Notes under the pieces: model-generated
Databases searched by the model: none
What the model was told of the DNA's origin: nothing
What the model saw: the letters and a program-made list of their open reading frames with translations, nothing else
Assembly (NCBI RefSeq): GCF_018613675.1
Contig: NZ_JAGGPQ010000005.1
Coordinates: forward strand, 186,001-250,000
Direction: 5' to 3'
Source of the DNA: Arthrobacter sp. ISL-85
Lineage (GTDB): Bacteria > Actinomycetota > Actinomycetes > Actinomycetales > Micrococcaceae
Length of the DNA: 64,000 nt
Translations under genes and position numbers: made by a program
Shown here: in pieces, positions 9,009 to 18,111 of the stretch
Position numbering within the stretch: the stretch's first letter is position 1
How the letters are laid out: each line of letters opens with the position of its first letter

Positions 9009-9506
9009 CTAGTGGCTTTCCAGCCAGGCCTGCGCCTGTGCGGCCTGCAGGTTCAGTGCCTTGGCCACCATGGGCTCGGCGGCGTCGGCGATCTTTCCGC
9101 CCAGGAACGGTACGGAGGACTTTACGGCGCCTTCAAGCTCCACGCGGGTTCCGCCGGCGTCGGCCACCAGCCGCTGGACGGCGGTGACGTCCACGGGGGC
9201 CCCGGCGATCTTCAGCGAGATGTTGCTCTGGCGGGAACCGTCTGCCGCGGGGGCATCCCAGTTCTCCACCTGGGTCACCTTGAGGTGCTCACCGACAAAC
9301 TTCCGGGCGATTTCGGGCAGCCGCGTGGTGGGAAGGGTGCGCACGGAGGTGGTGTTGAAGGCCCCGGCGATGTCACCGTCCACGGTGAAGGACTCCAGGC
9401 TGCCGCCCACCAGCTGGCTGATGTGGCGCTGGAAGTCCTCGTTCACCAGCACAGCGGCAACGCTGTCAACGGAGTGCGGAAGGGTGGTGGTTGCGCTCAG
9501 CGCCAT
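9009..9506 (-). CDS. DUF2505 domain protein
   Basis: A 165-residue protein starting MALSATTTLPHSVDSVAAVL. It looks like a START/SRPBCC-fold DUF2505 protein: an N-terminal helix, then alternating strands with SFTVDGDIAGAFNTTS and RSNISLKIAGAPVDVTAV, and a C-terminal amphipathic helix. No catalytic residues can be assigned; the family is thought to bind hydrophobic ligands. The start at 9506 is preceded by AGGAGG at the expected distance, so the longer open frame to 9545 is rejected. Confidence 0.8.
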   Translation of the reverse strand: MALSATTTLPHSVDSVAAVLVNEDFQRHISQLVGGSLESFTVDGDIAGAFNTTSVRTLPTTRLPEIARKFVGEHLKVTQVENWDAPAADGSRQSNISLKIAGAPVDVTAVQRLVADAGGTRVELEGAVKSSVPFLGGKIADAAEPMVAKALNLQAAQAQAWLESH

Positions 9507-9550
9507 GGGTCCTCCTGGGACGTGGGGAAAGGATTTACGCCTCAAACATC

Positions 9551-11056
9551 CTACGGGGTGGCGGCCGCGGGCTCCGCATCGGCCAGTTTCCGGGCCGTCG
9601 CGGTGATGTTGCGGGCCATGGCCGGGAAGATCAGGCTGTGGAACGGGAGGACGGCGAGCCAGTACAGCCGGCCGCTCAGGCCTTTGGGGAAGAAAATGGC
9701 GCGTTGCCGGTAGCGGCTGCCCGCGCCGTCGGGCTCCACGGAGAGCTCAAGCCACGCACGTCCCGGTGCCCGCATTTCGGCGCGCAGCCGGAGCAAGCTG
9801 CCGCGCTCGATCCGCTCCACACGCCACCAGTCCACCACCTCACCGGTAGCCAGGGTGTGGGGGTGCCGGCGCCCGCGCAGCAGCCCGGCGCCGCCCGTCA
9901 GTTTGTCCAGCCAGCCCCGGACCTGCCAGGCCAGCGGCAGCGAGTACCAGCCGTTGCGTCCGCCAATGCCCTCGATGACCGTCCACACGTGGGCCGGGTC
10001 AACATCGCCGTGGAACGTCCGTTCGTCGATGTAGACCTTGTGCCCGGCCCAGTCGGGGTCGCTTGGCAGCGGATCGGAGTCGGCGCCGGCATTGGCCCAC
10101 GTGGTCTCCACCTGGCCGTCGCGTTCCTTGCCCAGTGCCAGGGCCACGGCTGTGCGGTAGGTGGTGAGGCCGCCGTCGGGCTGTGGAATGTACTGGTCGA
10201 CGTCGTGCTCGTTGGACACCGCGTCATGCTGCAGCGACTGGACCAGGGGCACGGCCATGGCGAGGGGAATGGGTGTGGTCAGCGCCACCCACATGCCTGC
10301 CAGCTTGGGTGCCGGTACGGGCAGCGCCAGGACCACCCGGTGGGGCAGTCCTGCCTCCGCGGCATACTCCTTCATCATTCCCGCGTAGGTCAGCACCTGC
10401 CGGCAGCCGATGTCGAAGGTCCGGTTGATGGCGCCCTCCAGCGAAGCGGCGGACACCAGGTAGTACAGCACGTCGCGCACGGCGATGGCCTCGATCCTGT
10501 TGCGCACCCAGCTGGGCGCCGGCATCAGCGGCAGCGTTTCGGAGAGGTGGCGGATCATTTCGAAGGACGCCGAGCCCGAACCGATCACTACGCCAGCCTG
10601 GAAGACGACGGCGTCCACCGGGCTGTCCAGGAACACCTTGCCCACCGCCTCCCGGGACCGCATGTGGGTGGAGAGCTCCACGTCCTGCGGGTGGAGGCCG
10701 CCCAGGTAGACGATCCGGTGGACGCCCGCGGCGGCTGCAGCGTCCGCTGCGGTCCTGGCCATGGCCTTTTCCTTCGCTTCAAACCCCGCCCCCGCCGCCA
10801 TCGAATGCACCAGGTAGTAGAAGACGTCGACGCCGGCCAGGGCTTCCCGGAGGGCGTCCCCGTCGTCGAGGCTGCTTTGCACGACGTCCACTTTGTCGCG
10901 CCACGGGACACCGGCGATCTTCTCGGGGGAGCGGACCAGCACTTTCACCCTGTGCCCTGCTTCCAGCAGTTTCGGAACCAGGCGGCCGCCGATGTAGCCG
11001 GTGGCGCCGGTAACGAGGACGGTCCGAGGTGTTGGCTGGGCATTCATCGCGGTCAT
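9551..11056 (-). CDS. SDR-type NAD(P)-binding protein with C-terminal DUF2867 domain
   Basis: A 501-residue two-domain protein. Residues 1 to about 300 are an atypical SDR/NmrA-like Rossmann domain with the nucleotide motif VTGATGYIGGRL near the N-terminus and a YLGGLHP segment. The C-terminal 160 residues resemble DUF2867, with the SLPLAWQVRGWLDK and DWWRVERIERGSLLRLRAEM segments, and the tail is hydrophobic. The substrate is unknown. The start is ATG 11056, 5 nt after AGGAGC; an ATG nine bases further in (11047) and an open frame to 11092 are less likely. It is transcribed divergently from mfd. Confidence 0.82.
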   Translation of the reverse strand: MTAMNAQPTPRTVLVTGATGYIGGRLVPKLLEAGHRVKVLVRSPEKIAGVPWRDKVDVVQSSLDDGDALREALAGVDVFYYLVHSMAAGAGFEAKEKAMARTAADAAAAAGVHRIVYLGGLHPQDVELSTHMRSREAVGKVFLDSPVDAVVFQAGVVIGSGSASFEMIRHLSETLPLMPAPSWVRNRIEAIAVRDVLYYLVSAASLEGAINRTFDIGCRQVLTYAGMMKEYAAEAGLPHRVVLALPVPAPKLAGMWVALTTPIPLAMAVPLVQSLQHDAVSNEHDVDQYIPQPDGGLTTYRTAVALALGKERDGQVETTWANAGADSDPLPSDPDWAGHKVYIDERTFHGDVDPAHVWTVIEGIGGRNGWYSLPLAWQVRGWLDKLTGGAGLLRGRRHPHTLATGEVVDWWRVERIERGSLLRLRAEMRAPGRAWLELSVEPDGAGSRYRQRAIFFPKGLSGRLYWLAVLPFHSLIFPAMARNITATARKLADAEPAAATP

Positions 11057-11304
11057 GCTGGCTCCTGTTCGTCCTGGCCCATTGTTCGACATTGGTGGTT
11101 CGGAGCGGCGGAGCGTCCGGACGGCTGTTCCAACCCGTCCGGGCGCCGCTCCGCCAATGGGCCGGCCCTGCCAGCCTAGGCCTGTGGTTGCCGCCCTGCC
11201 ATGTCGCTGGCGCGCGGTAGGCTGGGAGTACCCGGGATTCGCAGCGAATTTCGGGTTTTCGCGTTGCCTGCTTGTCTTCGAGAAACACCACAGGAGCTTC
11301 TGCC

Positions 11305-14300
11305 ATGAGTCTTCCCGGCCAGTCCGCCGCCGGCACAGTCAGCACATCCCCGTCGCTGGACGGACTGCGCCGTGCCCTGGAGCCGGACCGGACGTTCGCC
11401 CGCGTCCGTGCCGAGGCCGCCAGGGGCTTTGCCGTCCGCGGGCAGGATTACCAGATCAGCGCTCCTGCCGGCCTGCGCCCCGCCCTGCTGGCGGAGATGG
11501 CGGACGGGCTCGCGGCCGCCGTGGCGGAACAGGCTGACGCCGGGGGGCCTGGCGTCGTGCTTGCCGTCACCGCCACCGGCCGGGAGGCGGAGGACCTGTC
11601 CGCAGCCCTGCGCGCCTACCTGCCCGCGGATTCGGTGGCGGAGTTCCCCAGCTGGGAGACCCTCCCGCATGAGCGGCTTTCGCCGCGTTCTGACACCGTG
11701 GGCCGGCGGCTGTCCGTACTGCGCCGGCTGGCACATCCGGAAAGTTCGACGGCGGCCCGGCTGCGCGTCGTCGTCGCGCCCGTTCGCGCCGTGGTCCAGC
11801 CCGTGGTGGCCGGCCTTGGCGATTTGGTTCCCGTCACGCTGACAGTGGGCCAGGACGTTCCGTTCACCAGCGTGGTGAAGAGGCTCGCGGACGCCGCTTA
11901 CGCCCGGGTGGACATGGTCACCCACCGCGGCGAGTTCGCTGTCCGTGGCGGCATCATTGACGTCTTCCCGCCCACGGAAGACCACCCGATCCGCGTGGAG
12001 TTCTTCGGGGACGAGGTGGACCAAATGCGCTGGTTCGCCGTCGCCGACCAGCGCTCGCTGTCCGCTCCGGGCATCCACCACCCCACCGAGCTGCACGCCC
12101 CGCCGTGCCGCGAAATCCTCATCACCCCCTCCGTGATGTCCCGCGCGGCGACTTTGAAGGCGCAGCTTCCGGCCGCCGCGGACATGCTGGAGAAGATTGC
12201 CGGCGGCATCGCGGTGGAAGGCATGGAATCCCTGGCGCCGGTCCTGGTGGACGCCATGGTGCCGTTCGTGGACCAGCTGCCGGCCGATTCCATCGCAGTG
12301 GTGATTGAACCGGAGAAGGTGCGCACCCGCGCCCATGACCTCGCTGCCACCAACGAGGAGTTCCTCGAGGCGGCGTGGTCCACCGCGTCCGACGGCGGCT
12401 CGGCACCGTTGGACCTCAGCTCCCAGGCGTCCGCGGCGCTTCATTCGGCGAGCTTCCGCTCGCTGGCCGAAACCCGCTCGTCGTCCCTGGCACACGGGGT
12501 GTCCTGGTGGTCAATCACCTCCCTGGCCCAGGATACGGAACTGCTGCCCGAGATCGACGTCCTGAACCTGCACGCCCGGGAGCCCCGCGGCTACCAGGGC
12601 GATGTTGCCGAGATGATGGACTTCATCGGCTCGCACGTCCGGGACCAGTGGCGGATCGTGGTGGCCACCGAAGGCCCGGGGCCGGCACAGCGCCTGGCGG
12701 AACTCTTCCACGAGAACGACATCCCCTGCGCCCGCGTGGACAGCCTGGACCACGAGCCCCAGGCGGGCATCATCGAGGTGACCACTGCCGCCGTCGGCCG
12801 TGGCTTTGTCCTGGACGGCCTCAAACTGGGCCTGCTCACCGAAGCCGACCTGTTGGGCCGTACCTCCGCCGGGTCCACCAAGGACATGCGGCGGATGCCC
12901 TCCAAGCGGCGCAACGCCGTGGACCCCCTGCAGCTGGTGGCGGGGGACCATGTGGTCCACGAACAGCACGGCATCGGCCGGTTCGTGGAACTCATCCAGC
13001 GCAAGGTTGCCGGCGGCGGCGACGGCGTCCGGGAATACCTGGTCCTGGAGTACGCGCCGGCCAAGCGCGGCGCCCCCGGCGACCGGTTGTTCGTCCCCAC
13101 GGACCAGCTGGACCAGGTGACCCGCTACGTGGGCGGCGACGCCCCGGTCCTGAGCAAGATGGGCGGCGCCGACTGGGCCAGCACCAAGTCCAAGGCGCGC
13201 AAGGCCGTCAAGGAGATCGCCGGCGAGCTGATCCGGCTGTATTCGGCCCGCATGGCCTCCCGCGGGCACGCGTTCGGCCCCGACACCCCTTGGCAGCGCG
13301 AGCTCGAGGAAGCCTTCCCGTACGTTGAAACCCCGGACCAGCTGACCACCATCAACGAGGTCAAGGCCGACATGGAGCGGGAAATCCCCATGGACCGGCT
13401 GGTCTCCGGCGACGTGGGCTACGGCAAGACCGAAATTGCGGTCCGCGCTGCGTTCAAGGCGGTGCAGGACGGCAAGCAGGTGGCCGTCCTGGTACCCACC
13501 ACGCTGCTGGCCCAGCAGCACTACGAGACCTTCACCGAGCGGTTCTCCGGCTTCCCCCTGCGCGTGAAGCCGCTGTCCCGCTTCCAGTCCGCCAAGGAGT
13601 CCAAGGAAACCGCCGAGGGCGTCAAGAGCGGCGCCGTGGACGTGGTGATCGGCACCCACCGGCTGCTGTCCAAGGACTTCGAGTTCAAGGACCTCGGCCT
13701 GGTGATCGTGGATGAGGAACAGCGCTTCGGCGTCGAACACAAGGAGGCGCTGAAGAAGATGCGCACCAACGTGGACGTCCTGGCCATGAGTGCGACGCCG
13801 ATCCCGCGCACCCTGGAGATGTCGCTGACCGGCATCCGGGAGACCTCCACCCTGGCTACCCCACCGGAGGAGCGGCACCCGGTGCTGACCTATGTCGGGC
13901 CCTACACGGACAAGCAGACCTCCGCGGCGATCCGGCGAGAGCTGATGCGCGAGGGGCAGGTCTTCTTCGTCCACAACCGCGTCTCCACGATCGAACGCAC
14001 CGCCGCGAAGATCCGCGAGCTGGTGCCCGAGGCCCGCGTGGAGGTGGCGCACGGCAGGATGTCCGAGAGCCGGCTGGAACAGATCATCGTGGACTTCTGG
14101 GAGAAGCGCTTCGATGTGCTGGTCTGCACCACCATCATCGAGACCGGCCTGGACATCTCCAACGCCAACACACTGATCGTCGACGGCGCGGACAAGTATG
14201 GCCTGTCCCAGCTGCACCAGCTCCGGGGCCGTGTTGGCCGTGGCCGGGAACGTGCCTACGCATACTTCCTTTATCCCTCGGAAAAGCCGCTGGGTGAGGT

Positions 14301-14982
14301 GGCACTGGAGCGGCTCAAAGCCGTCGCGGCGCACAACGAACTGGGCGCCGGCATGCAGCTGGCCATGAAGGACCTGGAGATCCGCGGCGCCGGAAACCTG
14401 CTGGGCGGGGAACAGTCCGGCCACATCCAGAGGGTGGGCTTCGACCTGTACATCCGCCTGGTGGGCGAGGCCGTGGCGGACTTCCGTGGCGAGGCCGAGG
14501 AGAAGGCTGCGGAGATGAAGATCGAGCTGCCCGTCAACGCGCACCTGCCGCACGACTACGTCCCCGGTGAACGCCTCCGGCTGGAGGCCTACCGGAAGCT
14601 CGCCGCCGCCCTCACCAACGAATCCATCGATGAGGTCCAGGCGGAGTTGGTGGACCGCTACGGCGAGCTGCCGTTGCCTGCCCGGAACCTGGTGGAAGTG
14701 GCACGGTTCCGGGTAGCCGCGCGCGAGGCCGGCCTGTCCGACGTGGCGCTGCAGGGCAACTTCATCAAGTTCTCCCCGGCATCGCTCCCGGAGTCCAAGA
14801 CCATGCGGCTGAACCGGATGTACCCGGGATCGCAGTCCAAGCCTGCCCTGGACGCCATCCTCATTCCCAAGCCCAAGACAGCACGGATCGGCGGCCGGGA
14901 CCTCCAGGATGCCGAGATCCTGGAATGGGCCAACGGCGTCATCCGCAACATCTTTTCCGATGCCCCGCTGGCGGTGAGCTAG
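11305..14982 (+). CDS. mfd: Transcription-repair coupling factor
   Basis: A 1225-residue SF2 translocase that removes RNA polymerase stalled at lesions and recruits UvrA. Domains in order: UvrB-homology region in the first third, with FPSWETLPHERLSP and RGGIIDVFPP; the RNAP-interacting (CarD-like) domain from about residue 545 (GDHVVHEQHGIGRFVEL); motor domain with Walker A GDVGYGKT (K708) and DEEQ box at D803; helicase C domain with TTIIETGLDI; and a C-terminal TRCF domain. Start ATG 11305 with CAGGAGC upstream. It is followed within 7 nt by a membrane hydrolase gene. Confidence 0.97.
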   Translation: MSLPGQSAAGTVSTSPSLDGLRRALEPDRTFARVRAEAARGFAVRGQDYQISAPAGLRPALLAEMADGLAAAVAEQADAGGPGVVLAVTATGREAEDLSAALRAYLPADSVAEFPSWETLPHERLSPRSDTVGRRLSVLRRLAHPESSTAARLRVVVAPVRAVVQPVVAGLGDLVPVTLTVGQDVPFTSVVKRLADAAYARVDMVTHRGEFAVRGGIIDVFPPTEDHPIRVEFFGDEVDQMRWFAVADQRSLSAPGIHHPTELHAPPCREILITPSVMSRAATLKAQLPAAADMLEKIAGGIAVEGMESLAPVLVDAMVPFVDQLPADSIAVVIEPEKVRTRAHDLAATNEEFLEAAWSTASDGGSAPLDLSSQASAALHSASFRSLAETRSSSLAHGVSWWSITSLAQDTELLPEIDVLNLHAREPRGYQGDVAEMMDFIGSHVRDQWRIVVATEGPGPAQRLAELFHENDIPCARVDSLDHEPQAGIIEVTTAAVGRGFVLDGLKLGLLTEADLLGRTSAGSTKDMRRMPSKRRNAVDPLQLVAGDHVVHEQHGIGRFVELIQRKVAGGGDGVREYLVLEYAPAKRGAPGDRLFVPTDQLDQVTRYVGGDAPVLSKMGGADWASTKSKARKAVKEIAGELIRLYSARMASRGHAFGPDTPWQRELEEAFPYVETPDQLTTINEVKADMEREIPMDRLVSGDVGYGKTEIAVRAAFKAVQDGKQVAVLVPTTLLAQQHYETFTERFSGFPLRVKPLSRFQSAKESKETAEGVKSGAVDVVIGTHRLLSKDFEFKDLGLVIVDEEQRFGVEHKEALKKMRTNVDVLAMSATPIPRTLEMSLTGIRETSTLATPPEERHPVLTYVGPYTDKQTSAAIRRELMREGQVFFVHNRVSTIERTAAKIRELVPEARVEVAHGRMSESRLEQIIVDFWEKRFDVLVCTTIIETGLDISNANTLIVDGADKYGLSQLHQLRGRVGRGRERAYAYFLYPSEKPLGEVALERLKAVAAHNELGAGMQLAMKDLEIRGAGNLLGGEQSGHIQRVGFDLYIRLVGEAVADFRGEAEEKAAEMKIELPVNAHLPHDYVPGERLRLEAYRKLAAALTNESIDEVQAELVDRYGELPLPARNLVEVARFRVAAREAGLSDVALQGNFIKFSPASLPESKTMRLNRMYPGSQSKPALDAILIPKPKTARIGGRDLQDAEILEWANGVIRNIFSDAPLAVS

Positions 14983-14988
14983 GACTTG

Positions 14989-15801
14989 ATGGGAGGACAC
15001 CACGCCGCGTCAGGAGCCGCGGCGTGGGTAGCTGTTGCGTCCACCGGCCCGTACACCCTGGGCTGGTACCCGCTGGATCCTACGGGCATCCTCATCGGCG
15101 GCATGGCCACGGCCGGCACCGCGCTGGTCTGTGACTGGGACCACCGGGCCAGCACCGTGGCCCATTCGCTGCCGCCGCTGTCCAACATGGTGGCGCGCGG
15201 CATTGAAAACGCCAGCGGTGGCCACCGGCAGGGCACGCACTCCATCCTTGGGGCGGCGTTCTTCGTGTTCCTGGCCGGCCTGGCATCGCAGGTACACATG
15301 GACACTGGCTGGGGACGGCTGTCCGTCGGCGCCGGGCTGCTGTGCATGTTCCTGATCAACATCGCGGCGAAGGCACTGAAGCTGTTCCCCAAAAACGGCT
15401 TCGTCTCCAACTGGATTTTCGCCCTGGTGATGGCCGGCCTGGTCACCGTCTATGCGCCGGAGCAGTGGACATGGCTGCCCACATCGATGCTGATCGGGGT
15501 GGTGGTGCACATCGTGGGCGACCTCATCACCACCGGGGGAGTGCCGCTGCTGTGGCCGCTGGTGCTCCGGCCGCCGAAAACGCTGCGCCGGCTGCCCCTG
15601 CTGCGGAATGTATGGCGGGCCAATGGCGCCTTGTCCATACCCCTGCTGGGCCGGGCCGGTTCCAAGCGGGAATGGCTGGTGCTGATTCCGGTGAGCGCCT
15701 ACGCCATGGTGGGCCTGTCCATGGCCGGCTGGGCCATCGCCCAACACCACTGGGGACGCGTGGCGGCAGCCGCGGGGGCATGGATCCGGCTCTGGTTCTA
15801 G
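14989..15801 (+). CDS. YdjM-like membrane-bound metal-dependent hydrolase
   Basis: A 270-residue polytopic membrane protein of the DUF457/YdjM family. Motifs: GGHHAASGAAAW at the N-terminus, CDWDHRAST in the second segment and GGHRQGTHSILG, which supply the His/Asp metal-ligand set of this family, then several hydrophobic stretches. In enterobacteria YdjM is LexA-regulated; no LexA box was recognised here. The start is ATG 14989, which directly follows an in-frame TTG at 14986. It lies immediately after mfd, so it is probably read through from it. A terminator follows. Confidence 0.85.
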   Translation: MGGHHAASGAAAWVAVASTGPYTLGWYPLDPTGILIGGMATAGTALVCDWDHRASTVAHSLPPLSNMVARGIENASGGHRQGTHSILGAAFFVFLAGLASQVHMDTGWGRLSVGAGLLCMFLINIAAKALKLFPKNGFVSNWIFALVMAGLVTVYAPEQWTWLPTSMLIGVVVHIVGDLITTGGVPLLWPLVLRPPKTLRRLPLLRNVWRANGALSIPLLGRAGSKREWLVLIPVSAYAMVGLSMAGWAIAQHHWGRVAAAAGAWIRLWF

Positions 15802-15831
15802 CGGCCAGCAACTCCTGCAGGCAGCAAAAGA

Positions 15832-15860
15832 AGGGACCCCGGACAAAGTCCGGGGTCCCT
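15832..15860. terminator. Rho-independent terminator between convergent genes
   Basis: A 13-bp perfect stem (15832-15844 with 15848-15860) with a 3-nt loop, between the YdjM-like gene and the minus-strand gene ending at 15886. An A-rich stretch just before it would serve as the U tract for minus-strand transcripts. Confidence 0.88.
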
Positions 15861-15885
15861 ACTGTTGCTGCTGTTGATGGGGCCT

Positions 15886-16149
15886 TTAGTGCTCACCGGC
15901 TGAGTCGGAGCGGCCGAAGATCGTCTGGGGAATCCAGAACGCGAGACCGAACAGGACCAGGCAGACGGCCATGGGCCACGGGTTGCCCAGGCTGAGGAAG
16001 GACAGCGAGTAGATGGCACCCAGGAACAGGGCGAAGCAGATCACGAAAAGCACGATGCTGCCGCCGAGCTTGTTCTCGTTCTGCGGGGTCCGGACGTAGT
16101 CCTGGTTCGACGCCGGGTCTTTGCTGGATGCGTTGATCTGGCTGGACAT
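15886..16149 (-). CDS. Small two-helix membrane protein, unknown function
   Basis: An 87-residue protein. A polar, Asn/Gln/Ser-rich N-terminus (about 30 residues) is followed by two hydrophobic segments (IVLFVICFALFLGAIY and WPMAVCLVLFGLAFWI) and a short acidic tail. The start at 16149 has an excellent AGGAGGAAC upstream; the open frame to 16281 overlaps deoC and is rejected. It lies 52 nt downstream of deoC on the same strand. No function can be assigned. Confidence 0.75.
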   Translation of the reverse strand: MSSQINASSKDPASNQDYVRTPQNENKLGGSIVLFVICFALFLGAIYSLSFLSLGNPWPMAVCLVLFGLAFWIPQTIFGRSDSAGEH

Positions 16150-16201
16150 GTGTTCCTCCTCGGCCCCGCGGGGCTTGATCTGTGGCGGCTTCCGGCCAAG
16201 G

Positions 16202-16921
16202 TCAGTAAGCGGCTGAACCCTGTTCGCCCTTGACAATGGCGATTCCGGAGCTGGCACCAATTCGTGTTGCACCTGCTGCAATCATAGCCTGAGCGTCCGC
16301 CAGGGACCGTACGCCGCCGGAGGCCTTGACGCCAAGGTCCGGACCTACGGTTTTGCGCATCAGTGCCACGTCTTCGACTGTGGCGCCGCCGCCGTTGAAT
16401 CCCGTGGAAGTCTTCACGAAGTCGGCTCCGGCCTCCACGGCAGCCTGGCACGCGAGCACCTTCTGCCCGTCCGTCAGGAGGGCTGTTTCGATGATGACCT
16501 TCAGGATGGCGCCGCCCGCGTGCACGGTCTCGGCCACGGCGGCGATGTCCTCTGCCAGGGCGCCCTTGTCGCCGGCCCGTGCGGCAGCAATGTTGATGAC
16601 CATATCCACCTCTTGCGCACCGTCCAGTACTGCGCCGCGGGCTTCGAACGACTTCACGTCCGTGGGGGTCGCCCCCAGGGGGAAGCCCACCACGGAGCAG
16701 GTGAGGACGCCCGAGCCCCGTAGCGCCGTGGAGACGGTCTTGACCCAGATGGGGTTGACGCACACCGACTTGAACCCGTACTCGGATGCCTCGGCGCAGA
16801 CCTTCAGCACGTCAGCTTCCGAGGCTTCGGGCTTGAGCCATGTGTGGTCAATATAGGAGGCGATGTTCGCGGGGCCGGCCGGATCCGCCGTGCCTGCGTG
16901 AACGGTGGCTTCGTTGCTCAT
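16202..16921 (-). CDS. deoC: Deoxyribose-phosphate aldolase
   Basis: A class I aldolase that splits 2-deoxyribose-5-phosphate to acetaldehyde and glyceraldehyde-3-phosphate during deoxynucleoside salvage. It has 239 residues. The Schiff-base lysine is K170 in FVKTSTGF and the second conserved lysine is K199 in [11 protein letters not shown] 16921 follows GAGAGGA. The small membrane-protein gene follows it; a purine nucleoside phosphorylase and a phosphosugar mutase that could feed the same pathway lie about 7-9 kb away. Confidence 0.96.
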   Translation of the reverse strand: MSNEATVHAGTADPAGPANIASYIDHTWLKPEASEADVLKVCAEASEYGFKSVCVNPIWVKTVSTALRGSGVLTCSVVGFPLGATPTDVKSFEARGAVLDGAQEVDMVINIAAARAGDKGALAEDIAAVAETVHAGGAILKVIIETALLTDGQKVLACQAAVEAGADFVKTSTGFNGGGATVEDVALMRKTVGPDLGVKASGGVRSLADAQAMIAAGATRIGASSGIAIVKGEQGSAAY

Positions 16922-17043
16922 AATGGTCCTCTCGAAGGGCCTTGTGGGCCCGGCGTTGACTCGGTTTCGGGAACCATCTTGTCACAGTGGACCGGACCGC
17001 AGCAGGCCCCAGCGCAGGAGCGCCCGCAGCGGGGCTTGGCCGC

Positions 17044-17910
17044 TCAGGCCGCCTCCAGGAGCGGTGCCGCCGAAACCGCGGTCAGCAGCTGCGTGGCACA
17101 GGCGCCAGCGGCCGAAGCGGCCGCCACCAGCAGCCCCAGCCGGACGCCGTCGAACGCTGCCGCGTCCCCAATCGCCCAGATTCCCGGGACGGAGGTGCGG
17201 TAGTCGCGGCTGATCACGATGCCACCCCCGGCTGCCGTCTGCAGGCCCGCGCTTGCGGCCAGGCCGTCGCGGGAGACCCGCTCCTCGGCCAGGACAACCA
17301 GGTCACCGGTCATGCTGCTGCCATCTTCAAAGACCACCGCGGATGCGGCCCGGGACGCGGGTTGGCCGGATACGACCGCAGGGATGATGGCGGACGGCCG
17401 GGCAGTGGTGCGGATGGGCCGCACGCCCTTGGCGCGCAGGACCGCTTCGGCCTGTCCGGCCGTGGCACCGGTGCCCACCAGGATCCCCACCGGGCGCCGC
17501 CCCAACTCGCGGGCCACCTTCTGCACGTCCTTCGCTATCCGCGGTGCGTCGTCGATTGTGGCGTAGCGCAGGCACTGGGCGGCGCCGTCCACGGGCTTGG
17601 TCACGGGGCCGGAGCCGGTGGCGATGACCAGCTGGTCGTACGCGAACTCCATGCCATCGGCCGTTGCCACCGTGCGGTTGACGGCGTCGATGTTGCTGGC
17701 TGGCTGGCCAAAGCGTACGGAAACCTGGGGCAGCATGGCCAGCTCAAGCAGTTCGCCGGGGGTGTCATCCCGGTTGCTCAGCACGGTGATGGTGCCGGTG
17801 AACCGGGCCCGGTCCAGCTGCGCCACCAGGGCCTGCGCGGCTGGGCCCGCGCCGGCGATGACAATGCGGGTTGCGGCGGAGTTGGACGGGGAGGGTGCCG
17901 GAGCGGACAT
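17044..17910 (-). CDS. Short NirB-like FAD-dependent oxidoreductase
   Basis: A 288-residue protein resembling the FAD/NAD(P)-binding half of nitrite reductase NirB. FAD motif IVIAGAGPAAQALVAQL lies near residue 15, a second dinucleotide site GILVGTGATAGQAEAV in the middle, and the FAD-contacting GIWAIGDAAAF near the C-terminus. It has no BFD [2Fe-2S] or siroheme domain, and no redox cysteines were noted. The start is ATG 17910, since the upstream open frame is unrelated. It is last in the nirB-cobA-hemD-like array on this strand. Electron transfer within nitrite assimilation is plausible but unproven. Confidence 0.78.
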   Translation of the reverse strand: MSAPAPSPSNSAATRIVIAGAGPAAQALVAQLDRARFTGTITVLSNRDDTPGELLELAMLPQVSVRFGQPASNIDAVNRTVATADGMEFAYDQLVIATGSGPVTKPVDGAAQCLRYATIDDAPRIAKDVQKVARELGRRPVGILVGTGATAGQAEAVLRAKGVRPIRTTARPSAIIPAVVSGQPASRAASAVVFEDGSSMTGDLVVLAEERVSRDGLAASAGLQTAAGGGIVISRDYRTSVPGIWAIGDAAAFDGVRLGLLVAAASAAGACATQLLTAVSAAPLLEAA

Positions 17911-18111
17911 GTGCTGGCCCTTTCGCTGGCGGCCGGAAGTGGCCGGAACTTCGTGATGGAACCCAGCGTAGGCTCGCGGTTTTTCCGGGGTGTTTCCCCC
18001 CAGTTGCTGTTTAAAGGCTCCGCGTTCGCCAGTATTTACCGGCCGGTAACAGAACCCGTGACGCACCTCTCATCCGGCAGCCGGCAGACACATTGGACGT
18101 TTCCCTGCACG

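Noticed and set aside
9491..11179. 562-codon plus-strand frame over the SDR/DUF2867 gene
   Set aside because: Shadow frame; the minus strand has a Rossmann motif and a proper ribosome site.
12511..15003. 830-codon open frame on the strand opposite mfd
   Set aside because: Low-complexity His/Gly/Val/Gln-rich product typical of the antisense of a high-GC gene; mfd on the other strand has full domain support.
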